This document shows, in pieces, positions 33,975 through 44,699 of a DNA stretch of 64,000 nucleotides. Below the pieces are notes generated by a model that was not told the DNA's origin, searched no databases, and saw only the letters and a program-made list of their open reading frames with translations. A program made the translations under genes and the position numbers. The stretch's first letter is position 1, and each line of letters begins with the position of its first letter. Source of the stretch: Dryococelus australis (taxonomy: Eukaryota > Arthropoda > Insecta > Phasmatodea > Phasmatidae); NCBI GenBank assembly GCA_029891345.1, contig CM056994.1, positions 226,602,991 through 226,666,990 on the forward strand, given 5' to 3'.

Positions 33975-36900
33975 AGTATATGCTGACACATGCCACACTG
34001 CTGTGCAGCACAACTGTACACATTATAGGTTGACTTTGCCCCATCAGCAAGTGCTGAGAGCCTTGAGACAAGTTCAAAGCGGCATACGCGATTCTAAGTG
34101 GCTACAGGGTTGACTCCATGGTTTGGACAACCACATACACGGAAAATAATTAACATGATTAATTATTTAAAGTGTACTGCCTGCACGGAATTAGGCATGC
34201 TGTCGCCACCCTCTCAACCAGAAATGATTTTACCCAACAAGCCACGGACCAGCTGACACCGATAGGAAGTTAAGAGTCACCACAGGATCGCAACACCCCT
34301 ACGCCCAGTGACATCACAGCCTCAGAACCTCAGAGGCGGTAAATCTGTTGTCAGCCTCCACCTAGGACAATAAGAAATACGTGGCTCTGCCCGCTGAGAT
34401 AATCTAGACCTGTGATGAGATGCTTGCAACCCCCTGCACCCCTGTGAGAGCCACGAAGCTAAAATTTTGACTATATAAGGAATCCTGAAAACGCTCTTGC
34501 TAGAGTTATTGTCTGCCCGCCAACCGCAGAGGTTGGGGGGATCTCCTGGGTCTGGATAAGACCTCCACCTCTCCCAGCCTGAAGAAGCCAGCCATCCAGT
34601 TCCAGCAGCTTGCAAAGGCTCATCCATCTCCAGCAGCTTGGGAAGGCTCTCCAGAAGTAACCTCATCGTCCCCACCCTGCATGCTTTACCCAAGACTTTC
34701 CTTGACTCCGCGGCAGCAGGCTGTCTGACGTCCTCTCTAGACAACCACCCCTCAGAAATTTAACTCACTGTCAATTGTGACACCTTCTAGGAGTTTGTAG
34801 TTTTGGAGAAATTCAGTCCAGGTTCGTCTTCACCTGGAAGTCAGTTAGTAATTTATCCTAAATTAATTAGATTATATAAGAACCGGGCCCCTGGTGATTT
34901 CACTAACAGCAAAATAATGCTATGTCAAACTTTAAACTGATTGAAGTTGTTCTTTACTCACCGATAATGATTTCACGCATAGGTTAAAATTGTTTTCAAT
35001 TGGGCTCAATAACGAAACTAATTCCTTACTACGGAATAAATGTGAGTGGGCCGAACCCCTCAGGATCACAGTGCTTGCAAAGGCGATAGTCTGCAAAGAC
35101 ATACTGGGATTCCTGGGAGTGTCCAGAAAATCTGTGCTTGCTTGTGGGAACATCCAAACTCTCGCGCCATTTCACACTGATAGTGCCTTGGGAGTGACTG
35201 CCTAAGATACACCCACGAGGACTGTCCTAAAGTGGCTAGGGAAGGAGTGAGATTAACTAGTCAATGTATCAGTAGAGCCTCATTTAGAATATAATTTTCC
35301 AATAAAACATTAATCCGGTACAGTCATCTTAAACCTAAGAGGCCAGCTCTCTTCAGACGTCCAGATGACCCATTTCCATACCAATATCATATATACCGCC
35401 GTTCTTGGTATTTTAACTAATTATTAATTTATTGGGACAGCTGGCATCCAGTATCTTGGCAACCTTTACGGTGAGTAAGGTCACACTCCCTGGGAGGGAG
35501 ACGTTCGCAATCAAGCTCACCCTGGGGTTTGATTCCCCTCCAAAGCACTATAACCCTTCCACTAGGCGGTATCGCAGAAAGGACCCCAGTTAGAAACAAA
35601 TTCACCGCCGAAGGGCCCCATATAACATCCCGGAGGACAATCTGCACTCACAACTGCGAGGTGTCCCTGTTACCAATGGAGGAACTCAGTGCCGGTCGGA
35701 AGTACCAATGAAGGAACCAAGTGCCTCCTCCGCCACGGGAAAAAAAAAAAAAAAAACAAAGGCTGGGTGTATCAAACGAGGGGCGTACAGCTCTAAGTAG
35801 CTCAGCCTTGAGAGCTGGGACATTTTTTTAATACTCTAAGCCTCCTTGGAGAGGAGCACCATGTTTGACTCCTGGGAGTCAAAGTAAACACCCCGTGGTG
35901 CTCAAAGTAATGAGGATAGTCTATAACTCTGAGTAGAGTAGATGGCCTAGAGTTTAGGTGTCAGACTTGTAGACAAGAGCGAGCGAGTGAGGATGTCAAT
36001 GGCCCAAATGCAAAGGTCAAGGGTACCACATGGTACATTGTACCCTCTGAAACAGAGAATACTATCACCGATGTATTGGGTGGCCTGACGAACGAGTAAG
36101 GAACCTGGAACAAGTATATCAGTGTAAGGTGTGCCGATGGGAACACACCCACAGGTCTACAAACCCAATATCCCGAACCAGTCCCTTGACTTCAGGAATA
36201 ACCATGGAATTAGTATTACCCGAATTCCATGGTAAATAATACGAGGACCTGGAGGTTTTCGTACGAGAGTGCGAAAGAGAATTGAGGGAGCACTCATTCC
36301 TGTAAAACAATGGGTAGGCCGTACACGCCACCGACAGGGTGGCCAAGCCTGGAAATGGTGGGGAAAATATGGCAAATTCCTTGAGGGATAGCCCCAGTTT
36401 CGTACCCAGCTCTCCAAGCACTTCATCAGAGACGATGTGCTGTCCAGTCTGGTTACAGACTTCCATTCGAGAATGCAAACCCCTGATGGGGAAGTAGAAC
36501 TCTTTATCCATAACAAGGAAAAAATCCACAAACGTATTTACCCAGAGCAAAGCAAAGTACAGCAGAAGGTCCGAAGTATCATTTGCACCCTCCTGCTAAT
36601 TCCACAGTCGCAAACCATTGAAGAGTTGGCAGGCAGAGCAAGGAATATAGAAATGTATAGTCGCCTCCTATCTGGGAAGACCCTTGCTGGTACGCGCCGC
36701 CAAGGACACTGGTCCAACCCTCTTCCCCAGACCGCCCACAGGGCAAGACCCAACCTTTCCTCCACCCGCCGCCCCCTTGTCCCACTGTTGGCATTGCCCG
36801 ACGCTGAAAAAAACAGGAGAAGAGAATCGCTCCTTCCCGCCTGCAGAATGCACAGCCCCGTAATCGCAAAGCACACTTAGCACCGCGAGGAAATGAGCAC

Positions 36901-37095
36901 CCTGAACGACCCCAAACCATGGCTGGTACTAGACCACTTAACCTTAGACAATTAAGAGTGTTACCCAGTCTGCGCCAGGACCTAAACCCAGGACTTCCAG
37001 TTCAGACTCTTGCGAAGCCCTTGACTCAAGTACATAACAAGGCTGGAATTACCCCAATCCCTGAAGAATTTAACATTAAAAAAAAAAAAAAAAAA
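33975..37095 (+). mobile_element. LTR retroelement family X, copy B (LTR plus gag)
   Basis: Shares long blocks with copy C: CACATGCCACACTGCTGTGC (33988 and 39463), TTCTAAGTGGCTACAGGGTTGACTCC, AATTATTTAAA, TCACTGTCAATTGTGAC, TTATATAAGAACC (promoter-like, about 34876), GTGGGCCGAACCCCTCAGGATCACA (35047) and GGGGTTTGATTCCCCTCC (35522). The LTR-like part carries AATAAT/AATGCTATG after the TATA-like box. Relative to copy C it has an extra block at 34272-34760, which matches copy A, so it is ancestral and was deleted from C. A gag region follows at 36200-36880. Poly-A runs lie at 35740-35757 and 37078-37094, and the element ends near the latter. Confidence 0.7.
36200..36880 (+). pseudogene. Retrotransposon gag (capsid) fragment in copy B
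   Basis: Gag capsid forms the particle that holds the retroelement RNA. About 36212-36300 encodes LPEFHGK and VFVRECERELREHSF. In a second frame near 36340-36420 there is a W..WGKYG-FLEG-PQFRTQL stretch typical of Retrotrans_gag. From 36437 an open frame continues with LVTDFHSRMQTPDGEVELFI and a hydrophobic helix (RSIICTLLLIP), ending in a basic, Pro-rich tail at 36880. At least two frameshifts and several stops break it, and no CCHC knuckle is seen. Minus-strand ORFs over the same DNA are shadows. Confidence 0.6.
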
Positions 37096-37129
37096 CCAAG
37101 GCACAAAATGCCAGCAAGTAGATTTCATT

Positions 37130-37968
37130 GAACGGGGCAGGAGTATCAGTAGTATGAGTAAACATTATAAGAACACATTAAATATGTGGAATACAGTCTT
37201 TTATTAATTTCAATTTTTTTTTTCTCTTTGGTTTTTACAAGTATCACATTGTAAGGCAAGAACACCATATGTGTGTAGCATAACAGTGAATATATGAATT
37301 TAAATACAGTTTAAATATGTTCTAGAAAAATACTCTCAATAATTTTCTGCCACAATGCAGCTATATTCATAATACTTTCCCAGTTAGTAGAAATAACCAA
37401 CCAGTATAAAATTTCTGGTTAAAACCCAAGCAAAAGCTAAATTCCACTAAAAACATATTTTAGAAATCCAATATATTTAACTTTACAATATTTATTTCTT
37501 GGCTCCCAAGCCATACTGAATATACTGACTTTATTTGGCCATGAAATTCCAACATGATAACTTATGATTATTTTTACTTTCATAATACCTCCTTTTCCAG
37601 CTATACGACCCTTCAAAGTCCATGCTAAGTAAACTGCTTAAACTGCTTTATTACCAAAGAAATTCCAACATGGAATTTATATAATATAATTTTAATTTAA
37701 TATATATTTCTCTGGCTAACGGACCATTCAAAGGTCATGTTATGAACACTTGATTTTAAATTATTTCTCTAAGAAAAATTTACATATGTGGGGCAACAAC
37801 CCATTATTTTTAAATTCCCATATCATCTTTCACTTAAACCGGACAATTGATATCAAGATTTACTTTGCCATTTAATCTCTTGCCTTTTCAACATATGGCC
37901 GCAGTAAATCATTTTAAAACACATTAAAAATCCAAGGTAGATGGACTTGCCTGCCATTCAAACTCTAT
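37130..37968. other. AT-rich stretch, nothing recognised
   Basis: AT-rich with short partial repeats of the word AATTCCAACATG (37545 and 37661) and no gene. Confidence 0.55.
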
Positions 37969-37969
37969 A

Positions 37970-38052
37970 CAGTAGAGCTTCACTATAACAAACCTCAAGG
38001 GACCAAAAATATGGCTAGTTTGTTATAGTGAAGTTCTTCATAGTGAAGCGCA
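37970..38052 (+). mobile_element. pogo/Tigger-type terminus with hairpin
   Basis: CAGTAGAGCTTCACTATAAC begins directly after TATA, in the manner of a Tigger terminus. CTTCACTATAACAAAC (37978-37993) is exactly complementary to GTTTGTTATAGTGAAG (38019-38034), and TTCTTCATAGTGAAG follows. CCTCAAGGGACC lies in the loop. No right end or transposase fragment is visible nearby. Confidence 0.6.
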
Positions 38053-38324
38053 CAAAAAAATTTTCTTCGAGGTAAAATTAGATGTGGCAAAATGTTACTG
38101 AAGTGAAGTTAGCTTGGAATCTTTATTGCCAACCTCTGACCAAGAAAGTAACTGTGACTCACGCTGCATACGAGAGGATAACAGGTCGCGCTCAGCGGAA
38201 GAACCGCACATGTGCAACACGGTTGCATCGGGAATGATCACAAGGGTGCTCGAAAGTAGCATGTTCAGAAGCTTATAAAATGAAAACTAAACAGAATAAG
38301 TTAATAAAACATACCAGATGTAGG

Positions 38325-38715
38325 TCACAAGTGCCTTTAGTGTCAAGATATGCAGAAAAGTCTGGTTTCTGAGATTTAATTTTTATGCTGTGAGCCTTTG
38401 AATTTTGCAATTTGAACACACATCTCTAACAAAGTCCCCCAAGTTCATAGGCAAATATTTATAAATCCTGCCACTGTAGGTAATACAGACCATATGCATG
38501 TTGCTCACAAGTGCCTTTAGTATCAAGATATGCAGAAATGTCCGGGTTCAAGATTTTAATTTTTATTCTGCAAGCCTTTGAAATTCGCAATTAGAACACA
38601 CACCTCGAATATAGTGCCAAGTTCAGAGGCGAATATTTATAAATCAAGCTACTTAAGGTAATACAAACAATAAACACATTGCTTTTATGTGCCTATAGTA
38701 TAAAGATATGTTACT
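38325..38715. repeat. Tandem duplication, 180-bp unit (2.2 copies)
   Basis: TCACAAGTGCCTTTAGT(G/A)TCAAGATATGCAGAAA opens units at 38325 and 38505; a diverged third start lies at about 38681 (GCTTTTATGTGCCTATAG). The units diverge moderately along their whole length, including the TTTTTAT.CTG..AGCCTTTGAA core. No coding potential is visible. Confidence 0.85.
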
Positions 38716-38884
38716 AACGTACAAACTGTATGTCATTGATATTATGGCCAAATTATTATGTGACTGTCAATGTGTGTTTATGCAAGGGCTCATGTCTTCT
38801 TTGCTCTAAATTATTTACATGTATGGATAACCCCGGTGCCTTCTAGGACGAAAAGATTTTTTTAAGAATAAAGAACTCACAGTT

Positions 38885-40677
38885 TTCATAAATAAATTGT
38901 TTACCGTGCGACAGAGCTGGCTGGTAACCAGGCCAGTTAAAATCATCCAACAGGGGCTACGGTAAACTTCCCTTTTGCTAGTCCTTGCGAGTGAGACTTT
39001 TTTATTTTCCATTAGCTACACTTTTATCTCGATGACAGAGACCAGTTATTGTGTTACACACTGTTTACAGTAACTCAGTTTCATGGTATATGAAATGCCC
39101 TCAAGCTAGGAAGGCTAGGGTTTGATACTAAAACAACCTGCTTCAGTAAAATTCCTTCCTCAAACTCTCCTCCCAGCTGTGAAAACGAAGAATGAACGGT
39201 ACCCAGCAGACGAGACATGCTGCCGCCAGCAACCGACTGCAGCAGAAGAGGGGAGAGGCCGTTAATCTGATGACGTTGACCAGATGCCACCCGGCTAGAT
39301 ACGGGCCACTACAACTCCAACTGGCTGTGCAAGCCAAAGAAACGGCGCGAGTCCAGAACAGCAACCAGAGTATTATGATTGGGAAGTCACCCCAATAACC
39401 TAAAGTAAAAGTGGTCTCGCTTGAGATGGGTCTACATCACTTCAGGGGGTGGCCGATTGACGCATGCCACACTGCTGTGCACCATGACTGCACACACACT
39501 ACGAGTCAACTTCGCCACATCAGCAAATGTTGAGAGCCTTGGGGCAAGTCCAAAGCAGCATACATGATTCTAAGTGGCTACAGGGTTGACTCCACGCATT
39601 GGACAACCACAGACACGGAAAATTATTAATGCAATTAATTATTTAAATTGTACTGCCAGCCCAGAATTCGGCATGCGGTCGCCACCCTCTCTACCAGAAA
39701 TTGTTTTACCCAACAAGTCTTGGACAAGCTGACACTGATAAGGACTCACTGTCAATTGTGACGCCTTGTAGGAGTTTTTGGTTTTAGAGAGATTCAGTCC
39801 AGGTTTGCCTTCACCTTGAGTAAAGTTAATTAATTTATCCTTAATTATTTAGATTATATAAGAACCTCATCCCCAGTGATTTCACTAGCGGCAATAAAAT
39901 GCTATGTAAACTTTAAACTGGTTGAAGTTGTTCTTTACTCACCTTTGATCACGTCACGTATAGATTAAAAGTGTTTTCAACTGAGCAGCTCAATTACGAA
40001 ACTAATTCCTCACTGCGGAATAAGTGAGTGGGCCGAACCCCTCAGGATCACAGCGCTTGCAAAGGCTATAGTCTCCAAAGACATACTGAGATTCCAGGGA
40101 GTGTCCAGAACACCCACGCTTGCCCGCAGGAACATTTCAACCCTAGCCCGCCATTTTACAGTGACAGTGCCTCGGGAGTGACTGCCGAAGATACTCCCAC
40201 GAGGACTGTCCTACGGTAGCTAGGGAAGGAGTGAGATTAACTAGTCAATGTATGAGTAGAGCCTCATTTAGAAAGAATATAATTTTCCAATGGAACAATA
40301 ATCAGGTACAGTCATCATAAACCTAAGAAGCCAGCTCGCTTCAGATGTCCAGGTAACGAACAGGACCCTGAGTAGGAACTACCCGAAGTAAGGTGACTAA
40401 TTTCCATTGTATCACATGCATTCATGGTATTTCAACAAATTATTCATTTATTGGGACAGCTGGCATCCCATATCTTGGAAACATTCACGGTGAGTAAGGT
40501 GGCACTCCCTGGGAGAGATATATTCACAATCAAGCTCACCCTGGGGTTTGATTCCCCTCCAAACCACTATAACCCTTCCACTAAGTCCCAGAAAGAACAC
40601 CAACGTGGGCAAACCCCGACCCGCCAGGCAAACGGAACCCCCGGTAGAAACAAATACTCCGCCGAAGGGCCCCATAT
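38885..40677 (+). mobile_element. LTR retroelement family X, copy C
   Basis: Starts with TTGTTTACCGTGCGACAGAG, matching the start of copy A (reverse strand, about 8985), and follows copies A and B block by block to CCGAAGGGCCCCATAT at 40677, where the next retroelement begins. It has the promoter-like ATTATATAAGAACC (about 39853) and CAATAAAATGCTATG (about 39892). It lacks the roughly 480-bp block present in A and B, so its LTR is internally deleted. No gag part is present because the sequence is interrupted at 40678. Confidence 0.7.
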
Positions 40678-41898
40678 TGTTACAAACTCGAATTTTTGGG
40701 TTAGAACATTTTTTCTTTGTAATGCCTTTATGAATTAGGGTGGTTTTTTTGTTAAGATCAGTGTTTGCAGTAATTTTTTTTAATTGCCTTTTTTTTTCTC
40801 TGGTTTCTTTGTTTGGGTGCCTTAAATTTTGTCTTCAAGTAAGTTTTCCACACACACACCCCCCCCCCCCCCCCATTTTTTTTGTTATGCACAAGGGTAT
40901 TCTTAAATTAATAATTTTTTCCTATTTTTTTTTTTTTTTTTTTTTTTGTGTTTCCTTTGTTGGATTTTAGGTCAGGGAATTAGGCTGTTTTGGTTAGGTT
41001 AAGCCCTCCTTTTTTTTTTTTTTTTTTTCTGAGGCAAGTGGTTTTTTATATATAACCCGCTGCTTCACTTGCATGTTTATAGGGATAAATAAAGTTTTTG
41101 ACACATCCTCATTCTGTTACATAATCTCGGTGCATCTAAATTTCCCATAAGCATGACCGAAAAGCCTAATTTGAATTGGAGCTTATGTGAGGGCACACCT
41201 GCCTGACAACTCTAGAGAATTCAGGAACTCTACAGGACATGTAGTGCTCTGTTCTGTATCCATGACTGTGTCTACTGACAAATACTTCGTTATTTCTCCT
41301 TGTACCTCTTTCAAAATGTTAGAATTAATTAGTTAACGTCATTTTTTGGTGCAAGAACTCTTTGACATAACCATTGGTCATCATTTATATTACTTTGTAG
41401 ATCTGGGTAAACGCTAGCAATCAGTTCCATATCACTCTGCACCAAATTACAAAAACCCTCTGTTAGTGAGAGACAGCCATCTGCATAACGTCCCATATCA
41501 ACATAATTATATATGTGCACTCTCATATTTGTTATCAAACTGAATTTATTGACATTTCCCCATAAGCTTGATGACTTCAGACACGCCTTGATTTCATCTA
41601 CATGTTTGTTAGTCTATTATGCCTCGCAAACATAAGTGACTCGCGTCTATGCACTACTCTTCATCAGTGTCTGAACCATTAAGTGGTGCTGGTAACTCTG
41701 GCAGAAAAGCAAGTTAAACTCCCTTCCCCCTACTTTTGGGGGGGGGGAGGTGGTGGTTTCGAGTAAGAATTTGAGGTAGCGGGTGTTGTGCTGGCCCTGT
41801 TGACTTCCCCCCCTTTAAGTTACAGCACATGGTGGAGGCTTCGCAGGTTAGATTTTTGGTGTTGACTCACTTTCTTTTTCCCTCTCCACCCCGTAACA
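40678..41898 (+). repeat. 5' LTR of the Gypsy-like element
   Basis: The first part (to about 41050) matches 46684-46955 and the last part (41677-41898) matches 49345-49578, including GTGGTGCTGGTAACTCTG, AAAGCAAGTTAAACTCCC and the terminal CCGTAACA. The middle (41051-41676) is unlike the middle of the 3' LTR and includes GATAAATAAAG near 41085 that could serve as a poly(A) signal. The insert or replacement has no recognised identity. A short minus-strand ORF there (41329-41538) has no recognisable family. Confidence 0.7.
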
Positions 41899-42065
41899 AA
41901 TTGGTTTTGGGTGCCGGGTATTGTATTCTTTCTTTTAGGCACACCCAAGGGTATAGTGGGTTGGCGCTGTCGAGAGCAGTGCTGATGGAGTTGTGTAGTC
42001 AGTAGAGGAAACTAGGGACGTATCAGATACAGGGACACACACCAGCATGGAAGGCGGTCGTTTGT

Positions 42066-42749
42066 TTGTGGATCCTGGGTATCACTGTGGTAAGACTACC
42101 GGAAGATGTCGTAGAGTACTTAATTAAACGAGCAGCTACAGTAAATATTTGGGACGAAAAGAAATGTGTACTGAATTTATCAAGTTTTCTAAAAGGTGCA
42201 GCTGCTCATTGGTACGATAGTCTAGGTGACCTAGTTGAGGCATTGACAACTTTTGAGGAATTTGCTGAGGCATTAGTCAGCTTTTGCAAGGATAGGAGAG
42301 GCTGAGGATATGTGTTGGAATGGACTAGTCTAGAGGAGTTTGTTTATGATGTCATAAGTCTGTGTAACAAACTGGATCACAAAATGACTGAACAAAACAA
42401 AATCAGGTACATCCTAAGAGGGTTGAGGCCTACAGTCGTAGAAAAAGTCATACTATTGGAAAAACACGGTGGCCCAAGATATCCAGAACCTTATAAATAT
42501 AGAAGCAGGCAGTTGAGGATATCTGTAAGCAACAACAGAAGGCGTAGCAACGGTAAGACCCTCAACATAGGGTTGTGGAGTATCAACCAAATCACGAAGT
42601 GTTGGTTTACACCCCCACATGAAAGAATTTTTTACACCACTGGCATGGTCCGGCCTTGGGGATCAAGAAGGTATCCCCTAATAAGTATGCTGTCAAGAAA
42701 ACTCGGTGAGGGGCACCCAAGGTCGAGGTTACAAATATGGAACGACTAA
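42066..42749 (+). pseudogene. Gypsy-like gag capsid, one internal stop
   Basis: Capsid region of a retrotransposon Gag. The open frame holds the conserved LKGAAAHWYDSLGD helix-turn and the TTFEEFAEALVSF helix, then a TGA at 42303-42305. The same frame carries on with SLEEFVYDVISLCNKLD and NKIRYILRGLRPTVVEKV, the distal capsid helices of Retrotrans_gag. The only in-frame interruption in 228 codons is the TGA, so decay is mild. No CCHC knuckle is visible; the last 70 codons become basic and unrelated. The ATG at 42066 may not be the real start, since the LTR ends only 167 bases upstream. Confidence 0.7.
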
Positions 42750-42977
42750 AATCGTTTCATAGGGCTTAAGTAGGTGATATGTAATATGGCCTAGGATTAT
42801 ATATTTTGTTCTTTTTTTTTTTGTATATTGTATTGTGTTGTGTTTGTATTATTGTCAAAAACGGTGGACCAATGCTTTTAAAATGATGGGTTTTAGAGTA
42901 TAACCAAGCTAAGTAATAACCTGTCTGAAGTCGACAGAACTAGGGACTATTGAGGTGGTGCTCTCTACATCCTGGAG

Positions 42978-43915
42978 ATGGTGTGCAACTCCATCCTGGT
43001 ATGGGCAATGCTGAGTCTGAGATGGATCTTCTCCGGCATGACCGAGTCTATAGCTGTTGGTGTGGTTGTGGGAGCGCACTTCCAACCAATGAATAAGGTA
43101 ATGGTGTACACATCCTCTCTCCCTTTACACTTTCAGACAACATGGCCTCGTGAACTAGATGATAAAGTTAGCCAAAGAGTTTCAAATTTTCCATTCGCTC
43201 ACCAGGGGTACACAGACTTCTGCCGCTTGCACAAAGAAATTAAGAGTTTTATCATGAGTACTGAAATTCTTCAAAACAAATTAAGTTTAGCAGCAGGTGA
43301 GGATTTAGTATAAGACTAACAAAATATGAGGCAGAAGCGGTGATTGACCTTTCTAGGGGAGGTGAATAATTGGTGCTGTGATATTGCTAGAGAAAACCGA
43401 ATAGATAGTTTGTTCAAAAACCAGCAAGAACTTGCAGCATACAATGGAAATGATGAACAAACAGGGAAATTGCATTTCCGTGCACAGCCAACATCTACTC
43501 GTACTGTTTGGCCCACCTTTAATGATTGTCTGAAAGAAGATTGGCCATCTTACATACCCCATTTAAACATTTCTATGGGTCTAGCATCCATAGATTGCAA
43601 CCTATTGTTGATGCACCTTTGGGTTTTGAAAACTTTTGGATTAGGAATTTACAAAGTGTGTCATTAGGCCTAGTTATCATTGTGTTGTTAACTCTAATTG
43701 TAAGAAATCCTTAGTACTATACCCAATCCAGTTAAATGAGACTTGAAGCAGTAACCCTTGATGCTATTTTAGGCCTAGAAATTGGTTCCACTGTGGTAAT
43801 TGTTCTTTTGACAGTACTGTTCCTGTCATGTGTGCTGTGGAAATGTTTTAGTTTAAAGATACTGAAGAAGGGAGATGCCTCTCCTGATGTGCAGGAAGGT
43901 AACTCTCCAGAGTAG
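42978..43915 (+). pseudogene. env-like region, F-type envelope resemblance (degenerate)
   Basis: Pieces in more than one frame resemble the env gene of insect errantivirus-type elements. 42978-43313 is open and helical. Shortly after 43320 there is a basic doublet followed by a Phe/Leu-Gly-rich segment and a charged helix, the arrangement seen at the cleavage and fusion region of F-type envelope proteins. The frame is broken by stops between 43313 and 43353. At the 3' end, 43526-43714 ends in a hydrophobic stretch. A 59-codon ORF at 43736-43915 has a clear membrane segment (VVIVLLTVLFLSCVLW), then Lys residues and a short acidic tail. Identification is by layout and short motifs only. It is non-functional as it stands. 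Confidence 0.5.
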
Positions 43916-44028
43916 CCCCTCTATAGAATCTGTAATTGACCATATCAGAGATAGTGGCAGAGTCAAATCCTCTATGAAGGATGCAGCTGGTCATACAATG
44001 GCCTTTTGGCTTTCTTTGGAATAGAGTA

Positions 44029-44692
44029 CCGTATTTTGGCCTGTATAGGCCACACCTTAAGTTTTTGATGAATAAGTAGGGATAACTAATATTTCATGTA
44101 TAGGCTGCACTGAATTTTTGAATTACTGTAAATCTTGTTAAGTTAAAGATTCCATTCAAACATAATAAATTCCTACTTAATTTCTTCCCTGCAAAACATT
44201 TGTGACAGAAAATTTGTATTATGTTTACAAATATACATCACGGGATTACTATTCCACAGATGGTAACTTGACTTGAGAAAGCAAAACCATGGCAACATGT
44301 TACACAAAGTGGCGTCTTATCAACGTGCACTTGTAGTGCCAGGTCGGGCATGCAAACTATTAGTAATCTTTCTCTTGTACCGCAGAAAAATTATTTTCTC
44401 ATGTATGGTATCTGTGGCAGAGTTCCAACCAACATGTTTACATTTCACACATGCGGGATGGTTATTTTGTTTATCAATGCAAGTGAACAAATAATTGCAC
44501 AAGTGAGTCTTCCTCTTCTTCTTCCTTTCCTTCCTTTAAGTTAAAACAACATTAAAATGTATTGTATGTTGACAAATTTCTAAACATGCCTTGGGGGGAA
44601 AAATTTTTTTATACCAATATCTCGAATATAGCCCCACTTTTTGTAGTCATACTTTTTGTAAAAATGGGCAGCCTATACATGCCGAAATATGG
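44029..44692 (-). mobile_element. TA-flanked MITE, copy 2 (664 bp), inside the Gypsy-like element
   Basis: Same family as 32502-33078 but in the opposite orientation. Left end CCGTATTTTGGCCTGTATAG, right end reverse complement CCATATTTCGGCATGTATAG, flanked by TA on both sides (44027-44028, 44693-44694). Shared interior landmarks include ATTTGTGACAGAAAATTTGTATTATG, ACCATGGCAACATGTTA and CTTCCTCTTCTTCTT. It interrupts the retroelement between env and the 3' LTR, so it is the younger insertion. Confidence 0.85.
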
Positions 44693-44699
44693 TAATTAA

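Noticed and set aside
34322..34744. 140-codon minus-strand ORF
   Set aside because: It lies antisense inside the LTR part of family X copy B; the matching block in copy A does not keep the frame, so it is a chance ORF in GC-rich DNA.
35770..35880. Possible tRNA near TAGCTCAGCC
   Set aside because: Only a D-arm-like word is present; no anticodon arm or T-arm can be folded.
36119..36920. Several overlapping minus-strand ORFs of 110-143 codons
   Set aside because: The plus strand carries gag capsid motifs, so these are shadows.
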